A stretch of DNA of 64,000 nucleotides from Glandiceps talaboti. Taxonomy: Eukaryota > Hemichordata > Enteropneusta > Spengelidae. Below the pieces are notes generated by a model. That model was not told where the DNA came from. It worked only from the letters and a program-made list of their open reading frames with translations, and searched no databases. The translations under genes were made by a program, and so were the position numbers. The stretch's first letter is position 1; every line of letters starts with the position of its first letter. This document shows positions 38,696 through 55,880 of this stretch, piece after piece. Location of the stretch: positions 14,041,194 through 14,105,193 of the forward strand of contig NC_135552.1 in assembly GCF_964340395.1 (NCBI RefSeq), written 5' to 3'.

Positions 38696-40529
38696 TGTGA
38701 CCTTGTGTACAGGTAGCTCTGAACAAATCAGTCAACTTTTCTTGAAGACTATCTCGCGTCGTGTTACTTCTCTAATCTTCTATGTGATTGGGTGATATCC
38801 TGTAAATTGATTGAAATGTAAGCCAGTTATCCAATCAAATACAATGTGTTTTACAATAGTAATGATGTTGGCTTGATGTTTCACTCATGAGACATGATGT
38901 TTTTGACATAAAGATAGACACATTTCAACTCCAGACTAACAATAACGTTAACAGAGACACAACTGTGTGATACAGCGGGATCCTGTGCCCAATCACACAG
39001 AAAAGTGATAAGCATTGGTATTCTTTCACAGTACAGTAGAAACAGGCTTTGTTGAAAATATTACACATGGACGTTAAATGGCTTTAATTGTATACTTTCC
39101 AACTGATAATCAAATGCTAACTTGACTACTTGAATTAAATGTATTTCCACCAAAAACATAAGATAATAAAAATACCAAAACCAGATTTAAATTGAATGCC
39201 TTCCGTAAGGGTATAGTCTTGCAATGTCATGATTTATGGAAGAAATTTAGCTCTATATATGTGATTTTTCAAGTCCCAATGAAAGTTGTTCAAATGCCCG
39301 CCTCCTATTCTCAGCACAGGAAAGCTTGGCATCCTCGAATTCACTCGGCTTTCGTGATCCCCTACATACCCGGGATATGCACACCCGTTTTAGCGGCAAA
39401 TAATAAACGAAATTCAATGCCTCATAACATTGCTATAATTACGCGAGAAAGTTTACATACTTCATGGTAAGCATCGTAACCCTTTTAATAACACTTTAAT
39501 ACAGTGAAGTAATACGGTATTATTGCCCTACTTCGTCACTGGGTAAAATGTATACATTCCTATTTCGACCGACAGATGTACCATCTGCTCCAAATCCTAC
39601 AAGTTTCACACTCCTTTTAATCACTACGGGAAGTTGTCAAGATTTTGCTGAGTGGCGCGCCCTGTTGTTATCAGGAGAAATCGGAAAAGAAAATGGTAGA
39701 AGGAGACGGTTCTCGGTCTATATAATACTTCCTAAACTTCTAATCGAAAATCTAAAAAAATACGATTTCTCTTTATTCATCTGTGCATTAGTGTGTGAAA
39801 TTTGAAAATGATATGTCCATATTTGACGAAATTGAAACGATGACAAATATTTCACCTGTTTGTGAACTCCGCGCCCATTGTAAACATATTTTAAAGCCAA
39901 GAAAAAAGAAGAAGAATTGTTTTCTGGTCAGTTTGCATCACTTAAATGCCCCGCCTTGATCTTCTTTTTTTCTCGTGTTTGTCCAGCCAATGCAGACTGC
40001 AGATCCAAGGCAAAACACAAAATAACTCTCCCTACATTTATTTAATTGCTACTTCATGGAAGACAACTGCAGAACTAATCATGAACAATTAACAAAAAAA
40101 AATCGCGTCGTCACACCACTTTAGGCAACATTTTCTGACCAGAAACAACAACTTTCTTTTCTGTGGTCATCGCGTCTAATTACCGGAATATGCCAATAAA
40201 TTATTTAAACTAGAAACTAAATCGATAATATTTTCAAGACATGCGTTTTGGTATCGCAAATGTATGTACCAAGTTATAATGAATTTGAAGCGTGCATTTT
40301 TTAGATATAGCCTAATTACCGAAAACCATTAATTACGTAAATTGCTCAGTAATATTCATGGTATGTTATAATAAACTGGTCCAATATACTTAGACTCTGA
40401 TAATACCACAGAAGATCACAATGACGTAACTGTGAAGACGTGTGTATGCGTCGCTCGTGCAAAATACTAGTGTTTAGCCTGTTTTTAAACGTTTTGCGAC
40501 TGATTTCACTCCAACCTACAAGTATGAAA
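38696..40529. other. Intergenic region upstream of GT31 copy 2
   Basis: Near-identical to 6403-8229; no gene is supported. Confidence 0.5.
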
Positions 40530-41640
40530 TGCCAAGAAATGATAGACTGTGTCAAGGTGATCTCCACCTCTGTCAAAGATGTAACAATATTCGTTTTCCA
40601 GTACCATTTAAGTCAAAGCATTGCCAAGATGGCTGCAATATAACCGACAATGACGATCGAGAGTTGAGTAACAAAATGGAAAAACTCCAAACTAGATGGC
40701 ATCCAAGCTACACTTCTCGATCTCACTACCAAAGTTGATAAACTTGTTGACATGGAAGGCAAACTGTAAGACCTACAACAGTCTGTCACTTATGTCAGTA
40801 ATTCTTTTGACGAATTTACACGGCAGCTACAGAGCCTCAAAAATGAAAACAAAGGGTTGAAAGAACAGCTTGCGAAGACAACAAATTGAACCTAATGATC
40901 TGCAACAGTATACCCGCAGAAACAACTTATAATTGTCGGGATTACAAGAAGAAGAAGAAGAAGAAGAAGAAGAAGAAGAAGAAGAAGAAGAAGAAGAAGA
41001 AGAAGAAGAAGAAGATGATGATAATGATGATGAAGATACTGATGACATATATCGTGTTAAGAGTCGGTGAACAGTTCACCAGACGATATTGACATATCCC
41101 ACCGTTGACCCCGCAGAACAAATCGTCAGAGTCAACACCAACCTGCAACCATTATCGTTAAATTCGTCCGACGTACCGTCCGCAACAAACTGTACAACTC
41201 AAAGAAACATCTTAAAGACAAAACCGCCCGTAACATCGGATATACGAGTAACAACCGTTTGTACATCATTGAACCCCAACAAATAAACAATGTCATCTAT
41301 TCTAGGAGGCAAACCAACTACGTACGCAACACAAAGCAGTGGAATTCATCTGGACCCACAACGGCAAGATCTATACAAGGAAGAATAATGGTGACCCAGC
41401 TATCTGTATAACAGCAACCCAAGATCTTAGCCGAATTGTCCGAATTATATAACATTTATGCCGTGAACTTGTGTACATATTTATGGAACTGAACTCAGAC
41501 TCTTTGCCTGACCATGGAGGTATGACAAAACAAAATGTTCATTTTACTGTACAGACCTGTTCAATGAAGGTAGTTGTACATCTTATTCTCAAACTTTTTA
41601 CATTTCAATATCAGATCGTTCGCTGAACATTACGATGATC
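40530..41640 (+). pseudogene. Decayed LINE ORF1 and first codons of ORF2 (copy 2)
   Basis: This is the same relic as 8230-9400: coiled coil, RRNNL block, GAA/GAT repeat (40946-41032), C-terminal NSKKHLKDKTARNIG and NGKIYARKNNGDPAI. It ends at the very start of ORF2 (NIRS followed by HYDDLV, about 41606-41640), where copy 1 continues into RT. The abrupt end mid-element indicates a deletion in this copy. Confidence 0.75.
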
Positions 41641-41906
41641 TAGTATTTAGGCTATTTTATTTTTTCTTTGTGATGGGCGTACACGCTTTAATATGTGGCC
41701 GCAAACGCCAGTAAAACGAGTGCTGAACTATGGTGCGCACTTGTTTCAAAATTGTTTATGTAGTTCTTGATATTTCCTGAATAATATCCTGTGAAATTAG
41801 AATTTGTGTCAAATCCAAATTATATAATATCTATGCACAGTGCTTTACTCAGCCCTGATGATGCATATAGGAGTGGACTTCCGATAGACAACAAGCCATC
41901 GTAGAA
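41641..41906. repeat. Repeat family A (copy 2, single core)
   Basis: It matches 13394-13770 but has one core instead of two. It is directly joined to the LINE ORF1 relic on the left and to family D on the right because the intervening copy 1 blocks are absent. Confidence 0.7.
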
Positions 41907-42508
41907 AACATACCCTCTCAAATACTTTACTTCTAAGTGATTGAATGGTTACATGATTGAAAGGAAAATAACAGCAACAAATAAATACTAAAAAGTTACT
42001 GTGATATGCAGGAAAGGATAGAAAACTCTGACGTCACACACACAAAAGTCTGACATGCATTGATATAGGAATGCATATTGACCCTGGGGTCAAAGTCAAC
42101 ATGAAAGGGCTTGATCTCTAGAGAACGTTTACACCTAATAAAATTGAGATAGACACTTGAATTATGATGTCTCCAAGCATTAAAGTTTTTGATGAGTTAT
42201 GCAGTAAATCATGATTGCTCATTTGGCCACCATTCAGGCAAAAGCACCAAATTTAAAGCATGTGTTATATATTTCTCTCATTCTCATTCTCTTTAATTGC
42301 TGAAGATCATTAATTATTCAATTTACACATTAAAAGTAAAAACTATATCAACAAACTCCATAGGACATATACGCAATGTTATGGTTGATATATTCATATA
42401 GTCTGAATTTTTAATTTGAAGCTTGCAGTCTTAAGATATAAAAAACCCAGCTAATCACCGAAATTAATTAATTATGCAAATTACTCATTAAAACTGAATA
42501 TAATGCCA
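41907..42508. repeat. Repeat family D (copy 2)
   Basis: It matches 14998-15489 and has an extra submodule near 42288-42345 with TTAATTATTCAATTTACACA. It ends at the microhomology CAG, where the block 15490-17190 of copy 1 is missing. Confidence 0.6.
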
Positions 42509-43957
42509 ACAGAACTTTTTCTTGGTGCGACCATGCATGAGAAAGGTAGCAAATTTACATAAATTTGTAAACAATGTACATAATATATATTTTATCACAC
42601 GTATGGCCAGAAAAAGTAAAAAAGCTGGTCAATGGGCAATCTAACCCATCACAGCAATCTAACCCATCACATCGGGGAGGTAGGTTGATTTCATTTTTTC
42701 ACAATGCTTGACAAGGATAAAAACCAACCATATATAATGATAGCCAAATATTTGAGGTCGAGTTTCGATGCTTGATACTGTCTCTTGATACTATCTCTTG
42801 CAATTTGTCTGCATAGCTACAGTTAGGAAATGTACACAACTTTTACGGTTAAACAAATGTTGTTGCTCCTCTCACCCTCTCTTCTTAAAAAATGTTAAGC
42901 CCCGCGAAATGAAACTCAAGCATTACTTTAGCCACCCCTACTGTCACCTACACTACAACAGAGATATAAAATTATATGGTACAATGATGCATTAAAATAA
43001 TAGTGATAGCCAACTATAATAACAGTTCAAACGAGATTACTTTACAAAGGATGTGGATTTCGCATGCATAAGGAGATGTCTCTAATTAGCTCTAACCTAT
43101 ACAGGGAGCTACTTAGCCAGCCACCTTCCATCTCAAATAAGTAACACAATAAAATAATCATTTTCTTTACCCAACTCCCAAAACTTTTATGGCTCTCCTT
43201 TATGTCGGAATCCAACTCAGTGGATTCTCCTGTCATTATCATTATAATGGAAATCGAAGTTTGGATTTTGATATCGAAGGTACAGCTCTGTTTACAAATT
43301 CAGGGCCATTCTTTCCATAGCAAATGGTGGCTTCAAAATGAATTGCGGAATAACGCTAGTGTCAGTGCACGTGCAGTGACATTACTATATCAAACAACAT
43401 TTCAACCAAAGACAACGTCGAACACAATTGAAAGTGGATCTTCAACTGTGTACCTAGTTTAATAGTTTTTCACGGCCACCAAATATTCAAAAAAGAGATC
43501 TGCCGTTTTATCAGGAAATGTTTTAATATAAGGAACAAGATGTAAATGAGATCGAGCGCATCTTCAAAGTCACTGCATGCAGCAGGCGACCTCACGTTGA
43601 ACGACTTTTTCCGTCTTTTTTTTTGTTGAGTTTCACTCTCTGACATTATTGCGACTTGCTATCTTCAAATGAAGGAGACTTTCAAGACTACTGTTAGTGT
43701 TACTCGCGGAAAATGCACAGTGCATGTGCGCACTTCTTGTGTACTTTCCCACACAAAGAATTTTTAATTTGCTACACTGCAAAAAGTTACAATTTTTAAC
43801 TGGACACATTTTTATTCAAAGTTTAAGCCGGCGTACAATAGAGATGTACGATACATATTAGCAAGTTAAGGAGTCGGTGTACAGTCACTTTTGACTTCAG
43901 TTGCCCCTCCCCCTCCCTGCCCCCCCCCTCCCCCGCAGGCTACGGTACTGAACATGG
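42509..43957. other. Spacer, no gene recognised (copy 2)
   Basis: It corresponds to 17191-18620, with a 14-base local duplication near 42650-42670. Nothing coding is supported. Confidence 0.5.
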
Positions 43958-44450
43958 CAAGCAAAAGTCCGACAGACTTTGAGTCATAGAAGAATTGAAT
44001 TCGAGTTCAACGGACTACGAGGCAAGTGGACCTCTAGCTGAGTCACAAGAAAAAGCAGCATCAACCCAAACGGAAAACAAAATGGAATTCACGCAAGGCA
44101 ACAGTTCTGTCACAGAAAACAACATGCAAACGCAGATGGACATGTTAGCACAACAAAATTCACAGAAAGACAAAAGAGGAAATCAGTTGGGACTTGACAA
44201 GTCAAAACAGCAGGCCTCATCATCCTACAACACTATAAAACGTTTAAAAGATCTGAGAAAAGACGGACGGCTACAGGACTTCGATGTGGAAGAGAACAGT
44301 CATTTTTTATCAAACAATTTTGATGCTGGTAGTAGCATTATTGAGTTGGTTCATGACAGTGCAACCGTTAGACTCGGTAGTACTGGTACCTTTCCATCTA
44401 GTCTAGAGGAGATCGTCGGCCAAACCAGGTCAGCTTCAACTTCCAGGTGA
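43954..44450 (+). CDS. Uncharacterised Ser/Gln-rich ORF, probable exon or relic (copy 2)
   Basis: It has the same layout as 18621-19204: a short ATG frame that stops after 11 codons, then a shifted open frame with STQTENKMEFTQ and TIKRLKDLRKDGRLQDF. One extra base near 44416 changes the last 10 residues and gives an earlier stop than in copy 1. This supports either an exon end before that point or loss of function. No family is recognised. Confidence 0.3.
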
Positions 44451-45469
44451 AATCACGAACCTTCTACCGAAAATTCTTGCTGGAGAATTCGCCAACATAA
44501 ATTCTTCGATCAAAATTGAAAACCTTCTTTATTTGTAAAAATATAAATCTTTTGATAATAAGGGCGAGTTTGCTGCCAGAACGCATGCATTTAATATTCG
44601 TATTACATGTAACATATTATCACAACTTACAATGCAAATGAGAAAAGTCAATGTTGTTACTGTGTTGCAATGTTGGGCAGTGTACTCAGTGGTTGGGTCA
44701 ATTTTTCCCCAATTTTCCGACATTGATTGGCTTTGTTCTAGACCGTCGACCGTTCAAAGTATTTAGGTTACTTGTATTAAAAGGTACGTATATCGAAATA
44801 TGTATAGATAATTAGTTTCTGTCCAGATCTGATTTTTATATTTCGAGAAAACAAACGAATTTGAGAGCTATGGAAATTAATTAAATTATTTTCTAAAGCG
44901 CCTTTTCTATTCATTAATATTCAAAAGCGCTGTACATACAACATGTACAATAGATTTAAAAGCATGGTAAAACAATCCGAACAAATAGAGCTAAAATACA
45001 GCTAAAATTCACCTCATTGTGGCGTGCATCGCGAAATTGTTGAACTGATTGTTACATAAAGGTTTAAATCTAGTTGTTAAATACTGTTCCAGTGCTGAGA
45101 GAAAAGACGTTACACCATGTACACAGCCTTTTTGGAAACAGTGCCACTGCATACGCAACCGTCTCGTTTGAGATGGCGATGGCACACATCATACATGCGC
45201 GTAACTGAGGACGTGGCAGCTGGTGATTTGGTATTGACACCAATTGGATAGGTTGCAATAGTTTTTACAGTTTTTTAAATTTAGAAATAGTTTTATGTTT
45301 TTGGGGATCATAAAAAAATTCTAAGGCTAAATTGACGTTTTTGCGTACAGTTGTCTATTTATTCCGTGAATTATATTGTATATCAACAATGGAGGCCAAA
45401 GATCATATTAACTGATCCGTGAACATTCATTTAAGCTTACGAGAGGCATTCAGTTTGCAGCTGGCTCAT
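44451..45469. other. Spacer, no gene recognised (copy 2)
   Basis: It corresponds to 19081-20145 with small indels, and no gene is supported. Confidence 0.5.
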
Positions 45470-45645
45470 CATGTGGTCGCAAACGCCAGTAAAATGAGTG
45501 CTGGACTACGGTCCGGACTTGTTTCAAAATTGTTTATGTAGTTCTTGATATTTCCTGAATAATATCCTGTGAATTTAAAATTGGTGTCAAATCCAAATTA
45601 TATAATATATATATGTATAATATAATATTATACAATAACATGCCG

Positions 45646-45729
<84 letters not shown>

Positions 45730-45761
45730 CATAAAAATGAAAGAAGACGAGTCTGATATTA
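45470..45761. repeat. Repeat family A fragment and (AT)n microsatellite (copy 2)
   Basis: The AT tract at about 45650-45724 is some 25-30 bases shorter than in copy 1. Confidence 0.85.
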
Positions 45762-46420
45762 CATTGTGCCAAATTCCAATATTCTGGTGACTTGTTGTGA
45801 ATGGTGGAATTATTAGAAAATGTAAGTCGTAATTCATGTATTAAACTTACCTCTGAATGATTTCCGTATACAGTATTCTATGTTACATAAAATAACAGAT
45901 ATAGTCCTTTCAAAACTAACTAGAAAAAGAGGGAAAGACGTCGAAGTACTTGTAGTTTTACTGAACGATTGTGTGACATCAAAATAACAAATGAGCGACA
46001 GTGTTACCTGTTGACCCAATCTATGTTGCATCGGTTTTCTACTGATTAGCATATACTATGACGTCACAGGCCAAAGTTTAAAGCACATACCACAGTCAGT
46101 CGTTACGGAACTAGAACCAGAACCGAAGTACTCCCACGCTTTGACACATAATTAACTGTGTATACAAAAGACGTTTAATAAGAGAACATATGGTTATATA
46201 TGTTTATTCATTAATTTCATTTCTCTGAAGGTTGCACATTTATATTCACACTTATGACTTACAAACCCGATACTAGGGATTGGACGGGGCGACTCCAATA
46301 TATTCGTATTGTGATAAGCATTTACAACTTCTTTTGATTACTACTATTCAGAAATCTGAATGTTTCCTTGATTTAACTTCGCGGAAAAGACATTGCATTT
46401 ATATTTGAGATAAGACTTCT

Positions 46421-46464
<44 letters not shown>

Positions 46465-46515
46465 CACAGACACAGACACACATATATATAAATATAATAT
46501 TGGGTTTTAGCACAA
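45762..46515. repeat. Repeat family B (copy 2)
   Basis: It matches 20471-21175, but with a pure (CA)n tract (46423-46459) resembling the member at 16216-17008. Microsatellite structure thus differs between otherwise matching members. Confidence 0.75.
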
Positions 46516-47480
46516 CTGAACTGAGAATGAGTGTGTGTGTGTGCGTAAACGACAGTCACTTAAAGTCAAAAACCGCCAGACCAATTGCCGTGGTATTTCG
46601 TGGGGACAGGGCGTGTTGATGGGAAATTGTACATATGAAAAAGTGCGTTTTGGGCAAAAAATGTGATTTTTGGTAAAAAAAACTTAAACTCCTAAACTAC
46701 TGGGCAGATTGGCCTGAAATGTGATGGGAGGATTTTTAGGGGTGTTTAGTTTAAGAATTGTTCATGACCTGATGATCCCATCGGTGATATAAAAACTAGG
46801 GATAAAATATGTCTTTTTGTTCAAAGTCTACAAAATTACTGAGCAGATTGGGCTGAGATTTGGTGGGAACGTTCTAAGGGGTGTTTGGATTAATGTGCAC
46901 TCTTGATATGATGATCTCATCAGTGATATGCAAATTAGGGCTAAAATGTGTCATTTTCGTCAAAAATCTGTAATTCAAAACTACTAGAATTTAATGGGGA
47001 TGCCTATAGGGATGTGTACATGAAAATGTAGTCACAAAATGATAATCAATATGCTGCAATATGCAAATTAGGCCTAAATTTTTGTCAAAAACTTGTATCT
47101 TGAAAACTACATGGTGAATGGGACTGAAACTTGGTAGAGATGTTTCTGGATTTCTATAGGTGTTATCTGCAATTTTTGTTTAAAACATTTTCACACAACT
47201 TGCCCTAGCAACCATGGCTACCCCTTAGCAACAGTGAGGTGATAATGCATATTACAAGGATAAGGAGATAGGTAGGTAAGTGAATAAAGAATCAATAAAT
47301 GTATGTTAATATGCCTAGCTACAAGACCACGTCCATAGCAACATCCACGTGATGGTTTATATATTGCAAAGATGAAAACTGGGAAGGGTAGGCCAGTGAA
47401 TAAAGTTTACGAAAATGTATGCAAATATGCCTAGCAACAAGACCACTCCCATAGCAACAGCCAAATACACTTGTTCTACA
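46516..47480 (+). repeat. Repeat family C element (copy 2)
   Basis: It matches 21176-22165 with scattered substitutions and the same module order, and is non-coding. Confidence 0.65.
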
Positions 47481-47645
47481 ATGCCATTGGTGGTATTGTT
47501 ATATAGCGCTTTCCTACTTTGTGCTCAAAGCGTTTTTACAATCATTACCCCTGGCACAGGTCTATAGCGACACAATGGCCCTTTATACTTCCTGAACTCC
47601 CTTTGCAACCTTTATAAGCGCATATATTAAATCATTAATTGCAAC
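47481..47645. repeat. Short dispersed repeat with TATAGCGCTTTC motif (copy 2)
   Basis: It matches 22166-22330. Confidence 0.5.
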
Positions 47646-47943
47646 CTCTATCCTTCCATGTCCCCAATTATACAGCTGGGTTGACTGAGGCACAGTCGTG
47701 GTTCAAATCTTGCCCAAGGACGTCAACGACTCAGAAACAAATGGCAGCGATTCAAGCCGGCCTCTCTAACCATTCGCCCATCATGACTCCAGTGTATGAT
47801 ATATCTGTCAATCTTGTACCCTTTCTTCTTCTAATTTTAGTTTAAAGCAATATTGAACCCCATGTACAATTTAGTTTTTGAAAATGCCGCTTACACGGGA
47901 AAAAAGCCAAACGAATTCGCATTAAGCAGTCTTTGATATATAT

Positions 47944-51028
<3,085 letters not shown>

Positions 51029-51253
51029 GGTGCCTGTAAGATTATAGCAAATGAAACGAGAATGATAAATTATTCTGTATTTTGATGATACATTTATAGG
51101 GTATTTGAACGCAATACACCGTCAAATACTATTATTAAGTATAATGTCTTTCAAACAAGATACAATATGTGCATAGACAGTGATGAAGCGAAATCAATAA
51201 AATAAACAAAAACAATCAAACAAAAACAAATAAATACATAAAATAATATAAAA

Positions 51254-51394
51254 TGAATGAATGAATGAATAAGTGAATGAATGAATGAATGAATGAATGA
51301 ATAAACAAAAACATACATACATACATACATACATACATACATACATACATACATACATACATACATACATACATGCATACATACATACATGCAT

Positions 51395-51445
<51 letters not shown>

Positions 51446-51452
51446 TACATGC
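51254..51452. repeat. (GAAT)n, (ACAT)n and (CA)n microsatellites upstream of P450 copy 2
   Basis: The array has the same position as 25781-26271 but is much shorter, with about 100 bases of ACAT and a CA tract of about 30 bases. Confidence 0.97.
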
Positions 51453-53774
51453 GGAATAGGCTAAACCACGTCATACGTTCTATCATAGGCGTAGGAGGAA
51501 CAGTATTTCAGAATCTGCAGTTTTCTTTATATTTGTCGATTTTTACTTGTTTTTAAGATTTTTATTTCTTTTTAAGATGATAAAGACGACAATATAAATG
51601 ACTGCTGTATTTCCACTACTTTAGATCTTTTCTTTATAGTACCGTGAGAAAAAAGAAGAAGTAAAAATCGAAAAAAAACATATATATATAATGCAGTCTC
51701 TGCGTTTTGCAGAATGGTCACCATTGGTTTGGATCAGCCATAGAAAATCTTTGATACTACAGGGCAGTGAACCATGACTTCTCGACCTCGTCTAGATTTG
51801 CCCCGGATATTTACCCACCTTAGAATATCGCGCAAGGTTCATTCTGTAAGTAAATCTTACTTTTGTTCTTATTATTGAACAACTACATATGCACCATAGT
51901 ACTCTCTGTTGTGAAGGAGTTGAGATCTTGAAATTACGTTGTTATTTGAATAGCTGAAGGTGACCATATGTATACAGTACAGTGTGGCACCTTGTACAAT
52001 GTAAGTGCACTTTTTAGTGTGGAATTTTCACTACATCGTGGGTGACACCTTCTTTTGAACATGTTCGATCTCAAAAAACCCTAAATCACATGAAAGCATC
52101 GTGAATCAGTGGTTTATAAATTCAAGGTATTAGAGAACTAGCTACGCCTCAGAGGTTTTGTTTCAATTCGTTGTGTTTATAGAATCTCTACTGCCCATGT
52201 GCGCTTCTCTAAATGTACGCAAACCGTCATAAAATGTTAACACAAATCTGGGTCAGAACGACACTAAGAGGCCAATGTTATAAACGTTTGTGTGCACCAT
52301 TTGTAAGTGTTCAAATAGTGAATGTGATAGTTATTCACTCCCTGGTCACATAACAAGCACAGACACCCCCTCCCCCAACACACACACTGACACTTGCATA
52401 TACACTATATTTATAAAAGCAGCAAATGTCAGACGGCAATTTACTGTATGTCAGACAGCAATAATTTACTGTCTGACATGTAGCATAAACGAGGTGCCAT
52501 AACCCAAGCCAGGAGAACACCAAACAACAATAACATCTTGCAAAATAAAAAAAAACGCCTTCAGGGTCTATCGGGTTTATCTAATCAGCCTGTTTTGTTC
52601 GAATGTCTAGCTACCCCAGCTGTCTAGAGTAAAGTAAAATGATTGAGAACAGTATAGGTCGACATGGAAACCATACAAATGGTCGATACTTCGAAGTGAA
52701 AACAATAAACTTTACTTTACAACCTGTGCAAACAAAATTCACTTTTTTCATACTTATTACAAAATAGATGTTTGAAAGATCACTGTGCCGGAAGTTAAAA
52801 AAAAATAAGGTTGTAGAAATTTCACGAACACTTACCGAACTGTCGAAAGTAAAACAGTTCCAAGTTTCTGTTTTGTAAGGGCAACTATTAACTAAGGGCA
52901 ACTATATCAATGCCGTGAAGGTGGGCAATGTCAGTAATCACCCGGTAGAGTCATACAGTTCATTGCGCATACACAAAGGGTGGTTTGCAAGATTAGAAAT
53001 CAGCCAATGAAAACGTCATGTCAACAAGTTATTACTCGTACGAATAGAATTCAAGAGATCTTTCCATTCTCACTCTCAGCTCAGACCCACTATTGTGGTC
53101 TGATAGTTTAAGTTTGCACTAGCTGCATCTGTGCCATTTTCTTGTCGTCAGCAACCTATAGATATATTCTGTTGTACGTGTTCACCTACTTACAAAAGAC
53201 AATATCTCTATTAGTGGTCGATTTTATCCGTCAGTAGTGCACAGGGCTTCGACACTGGTCGATAAATTTGTTTAGTATTTTGTTTATTTTAGTTTTTGGG
53301 CAATGGAATTTTGGAAAGCAAAGTAGGGAACTTTGCATCTTTTGAAACACTAGCTCTCAGCTTTGTTTATACAAGGATTCAGGTGATTTAGGAGCGTTTA
53401 TGTTTATTTCCCAGAATGCCTCACCCGAGTACTGTACAGCAGGTCTCTGCTAGGCCGATAAACTAATTGTTAAATTCAATTTTTTAAAGAGAGGTTGCGG
53501 ATGAAGGGTTTGTGTGAACAACTTTTGAAATGGAGCCAAGATAAAATCAACCTCGCCTTTGTTCTTCTTAAAGACGCACACAGCAGTAAAACAGAGATAG
53601 AAATAACTATATATTTACAAATATTTCATTTCGAAAGCTTCCAGAATCTAACGTACAAGGTTTGAGGGTCAAACGAGGCTGAAGGGAGTCCAATTTGATG
53701 AGATGCATATACCATTTACTTTAACGTGTGTTACCTTTACTATATGCCACAAGAGAAACAATTCTTCTTAGAAG
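51453..53774. other. Intergenic region, no gene recognised (copy 2)
   Basis: Near-identical to 26272-28597, including the 11-base hairpin near 52448-52479. It lacks a short ACATGTA segment near 52656. Confidence 0.5.
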
Positions 53775-54130
53775 ACACAGCTCTCAAATACTTTACTTCT
53801 ATGTAACTGAATGCAATGGGGACATGATTTAAAAGAAATTGGTGGCAACAAATAAATACTACAAAGTGTCTGTGATAATGCAGGAAACTGCTGAATTTCG
53901 ATAGTGATTAATTGAACCTGGAGATCCATGTGAAGGCCAAAGGTCAATGTCTCAAAAGAAAGTATAAACCTGGTTAATATGGGGGTAGACACGCGAATGT
54001 AGTCTGGTTATGTGGTACGTCATGATTGTTGACTACAAATATGACTGCCATTGAGTAAAATGTTATATTAGCACCAAAAATAATGAATTTGTATATTTAT
54101 CTGCTTCTGTATTCTCTATATACATGATCT
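53775..54130. repeat. Repeat family D (second member, copy 2)
   Basis: Near-identical to 28598-28960. Confidence 0.6.
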
Positions 54131-55880
54131 AAAAGGTGTTAGCCACACATAATTGCTGCAACGTGTCTACAATATGTAAGTAATAGCTTAATTTGGATGG
54201 TTCGTGAAATGCTATTTATCGTCATGGGATTGACTTGCAACCATTCTTCAAGTTGTTGTTTTATTTTCATTTACCTCCCGTAACAGTAATGAAACTTGTT
54301 ACACATCTTCCATATGGTATTGAAAAGAACTGATTAGATTTTGGTAAACATCCAATGAACATTAATTAGTCATGTGCATATATAGTACTGTTCTTATGTA
54401 CAATATGATGTGAAACAACATCATACATCACACTTTTTCCAAATGAGGTATATACCATTTAAATTCAATTATTTAATATTTACTTCAAACTTTTCTGGGT
54501 TATAGATACATGTACATTGACAATGGTCACAATAAGGAATCTATTTACAGCTCGTTTCACCTACGGGAACCTCAAAAATGCAATCAAAAAGAAGACAGTG
54601 GCATCTCAGTGTGATCTAGATCAAAAATCAAAGTATTAGCTTTTTTCTTTTCTAATCCAACAAAGTGTATATGGGATGATCGCACACTGCCACACAAACA
54701 CACTAAGTGAACTTCATTTGTTTTGGGGTGCGGGTTGGGGGTGAGGTTCTGGCATCAAAGCCATTGTTGAACTTCATTTTCGCACTTATAACCAAATTTC
54801 GAAAACTCTCACGTCTCCAATGATAAAAGTTCTGTATTTACTAGTGAGATGTTGATGAGTTGATAAAAAAAATACTTCTAATGTGAGATATGGTGCTGGG
54901 TTTCTGGTAGTATTTTAATGTGTTTACAATGATGTTTTTACATTACATCGATCGCAGTGGTGTGACCACTACAGTTTTCATCATAGTGTACATCATATAT
55001 AATGTTTGATGTCGCACTTGTGAACGTTCGTTTAGGGGAGGGGTTTTGACCTAAACGTACAATATTCATTTGTTGGACTTATGAGACATTGTGCTATCGT
55101 CCCTAAATATGAAATGACCTGCAAAATCAATCTCTCCAGTATGGCTCTTCTAGATTGAAAAGATAAAACACAATTGTAGTAGAACTGAATCATGCAATAA
55201 TGGTCTATGAATTGTCTCAGATATGTACAGGAATACAAAAAAAGTGCTACATACATGGTTATACTTTGTATACTCAATATACATACATGGTGGACCCATA
55301 CAATTGTAAAGCACTTTGAGCACAGAGTGAGAAAGCGCTATATAAACCAACATTATTATCATTATTATTAACAAGACACTGGTGGGGTAACCATTTGTTT
55401 AAAATGAGCAATATTAAAAAAAGTACATGAATGTGTAGTATTAAAATCAATCAGTCTGATCAAATGAAATATATTCTTAATTATCACAATGCAATAATCT
55501 ATCTAAGCAATTTTATAGTACATTAATTTTTATAATACATCTAGTAGTACATACATGTATCTGTGTAAACTTGGCTAATAACAACATACATATCAATAAT
55601 ATTGTGTCATAATCTGCGTACGCAGGATATGTAGAATATAGTGTTCTTTAAACAAAGCATTCTTCTTGTACATCTTTGATATGCATTGTAATTAAGTATA
55701 AAATTAAGATTAACGTTGTGTACATGTTTATTTTTTTGAAGTGCTCACATCATTATCACCATGCATATCATCATGCACATGCACATGCACATCATCATCA
55801 TCATCATCATCGTTGTCTTCATCATGTACAAGTTTTCTGTTTTTATCAAGGCAATGTTGAACCTTATATCTTCTGCAGGT
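54131..55880. other. 3' flank of the NLR-like gene with a copy-2-specific insert
   Basis: The segment 54967-55724 has no counterpart in copy 1, where bases flanking it are adjacent near 29835. It contains a short repeat end (about 55286-55380) with AAGCACTTTGAGCACAGAG, AAAGCGCTATATAA and an ATT-rich tail, resembling the 3' end of a short interspersed element. A short ATC tract lies at 55790-55812. Confidence 0.55.
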
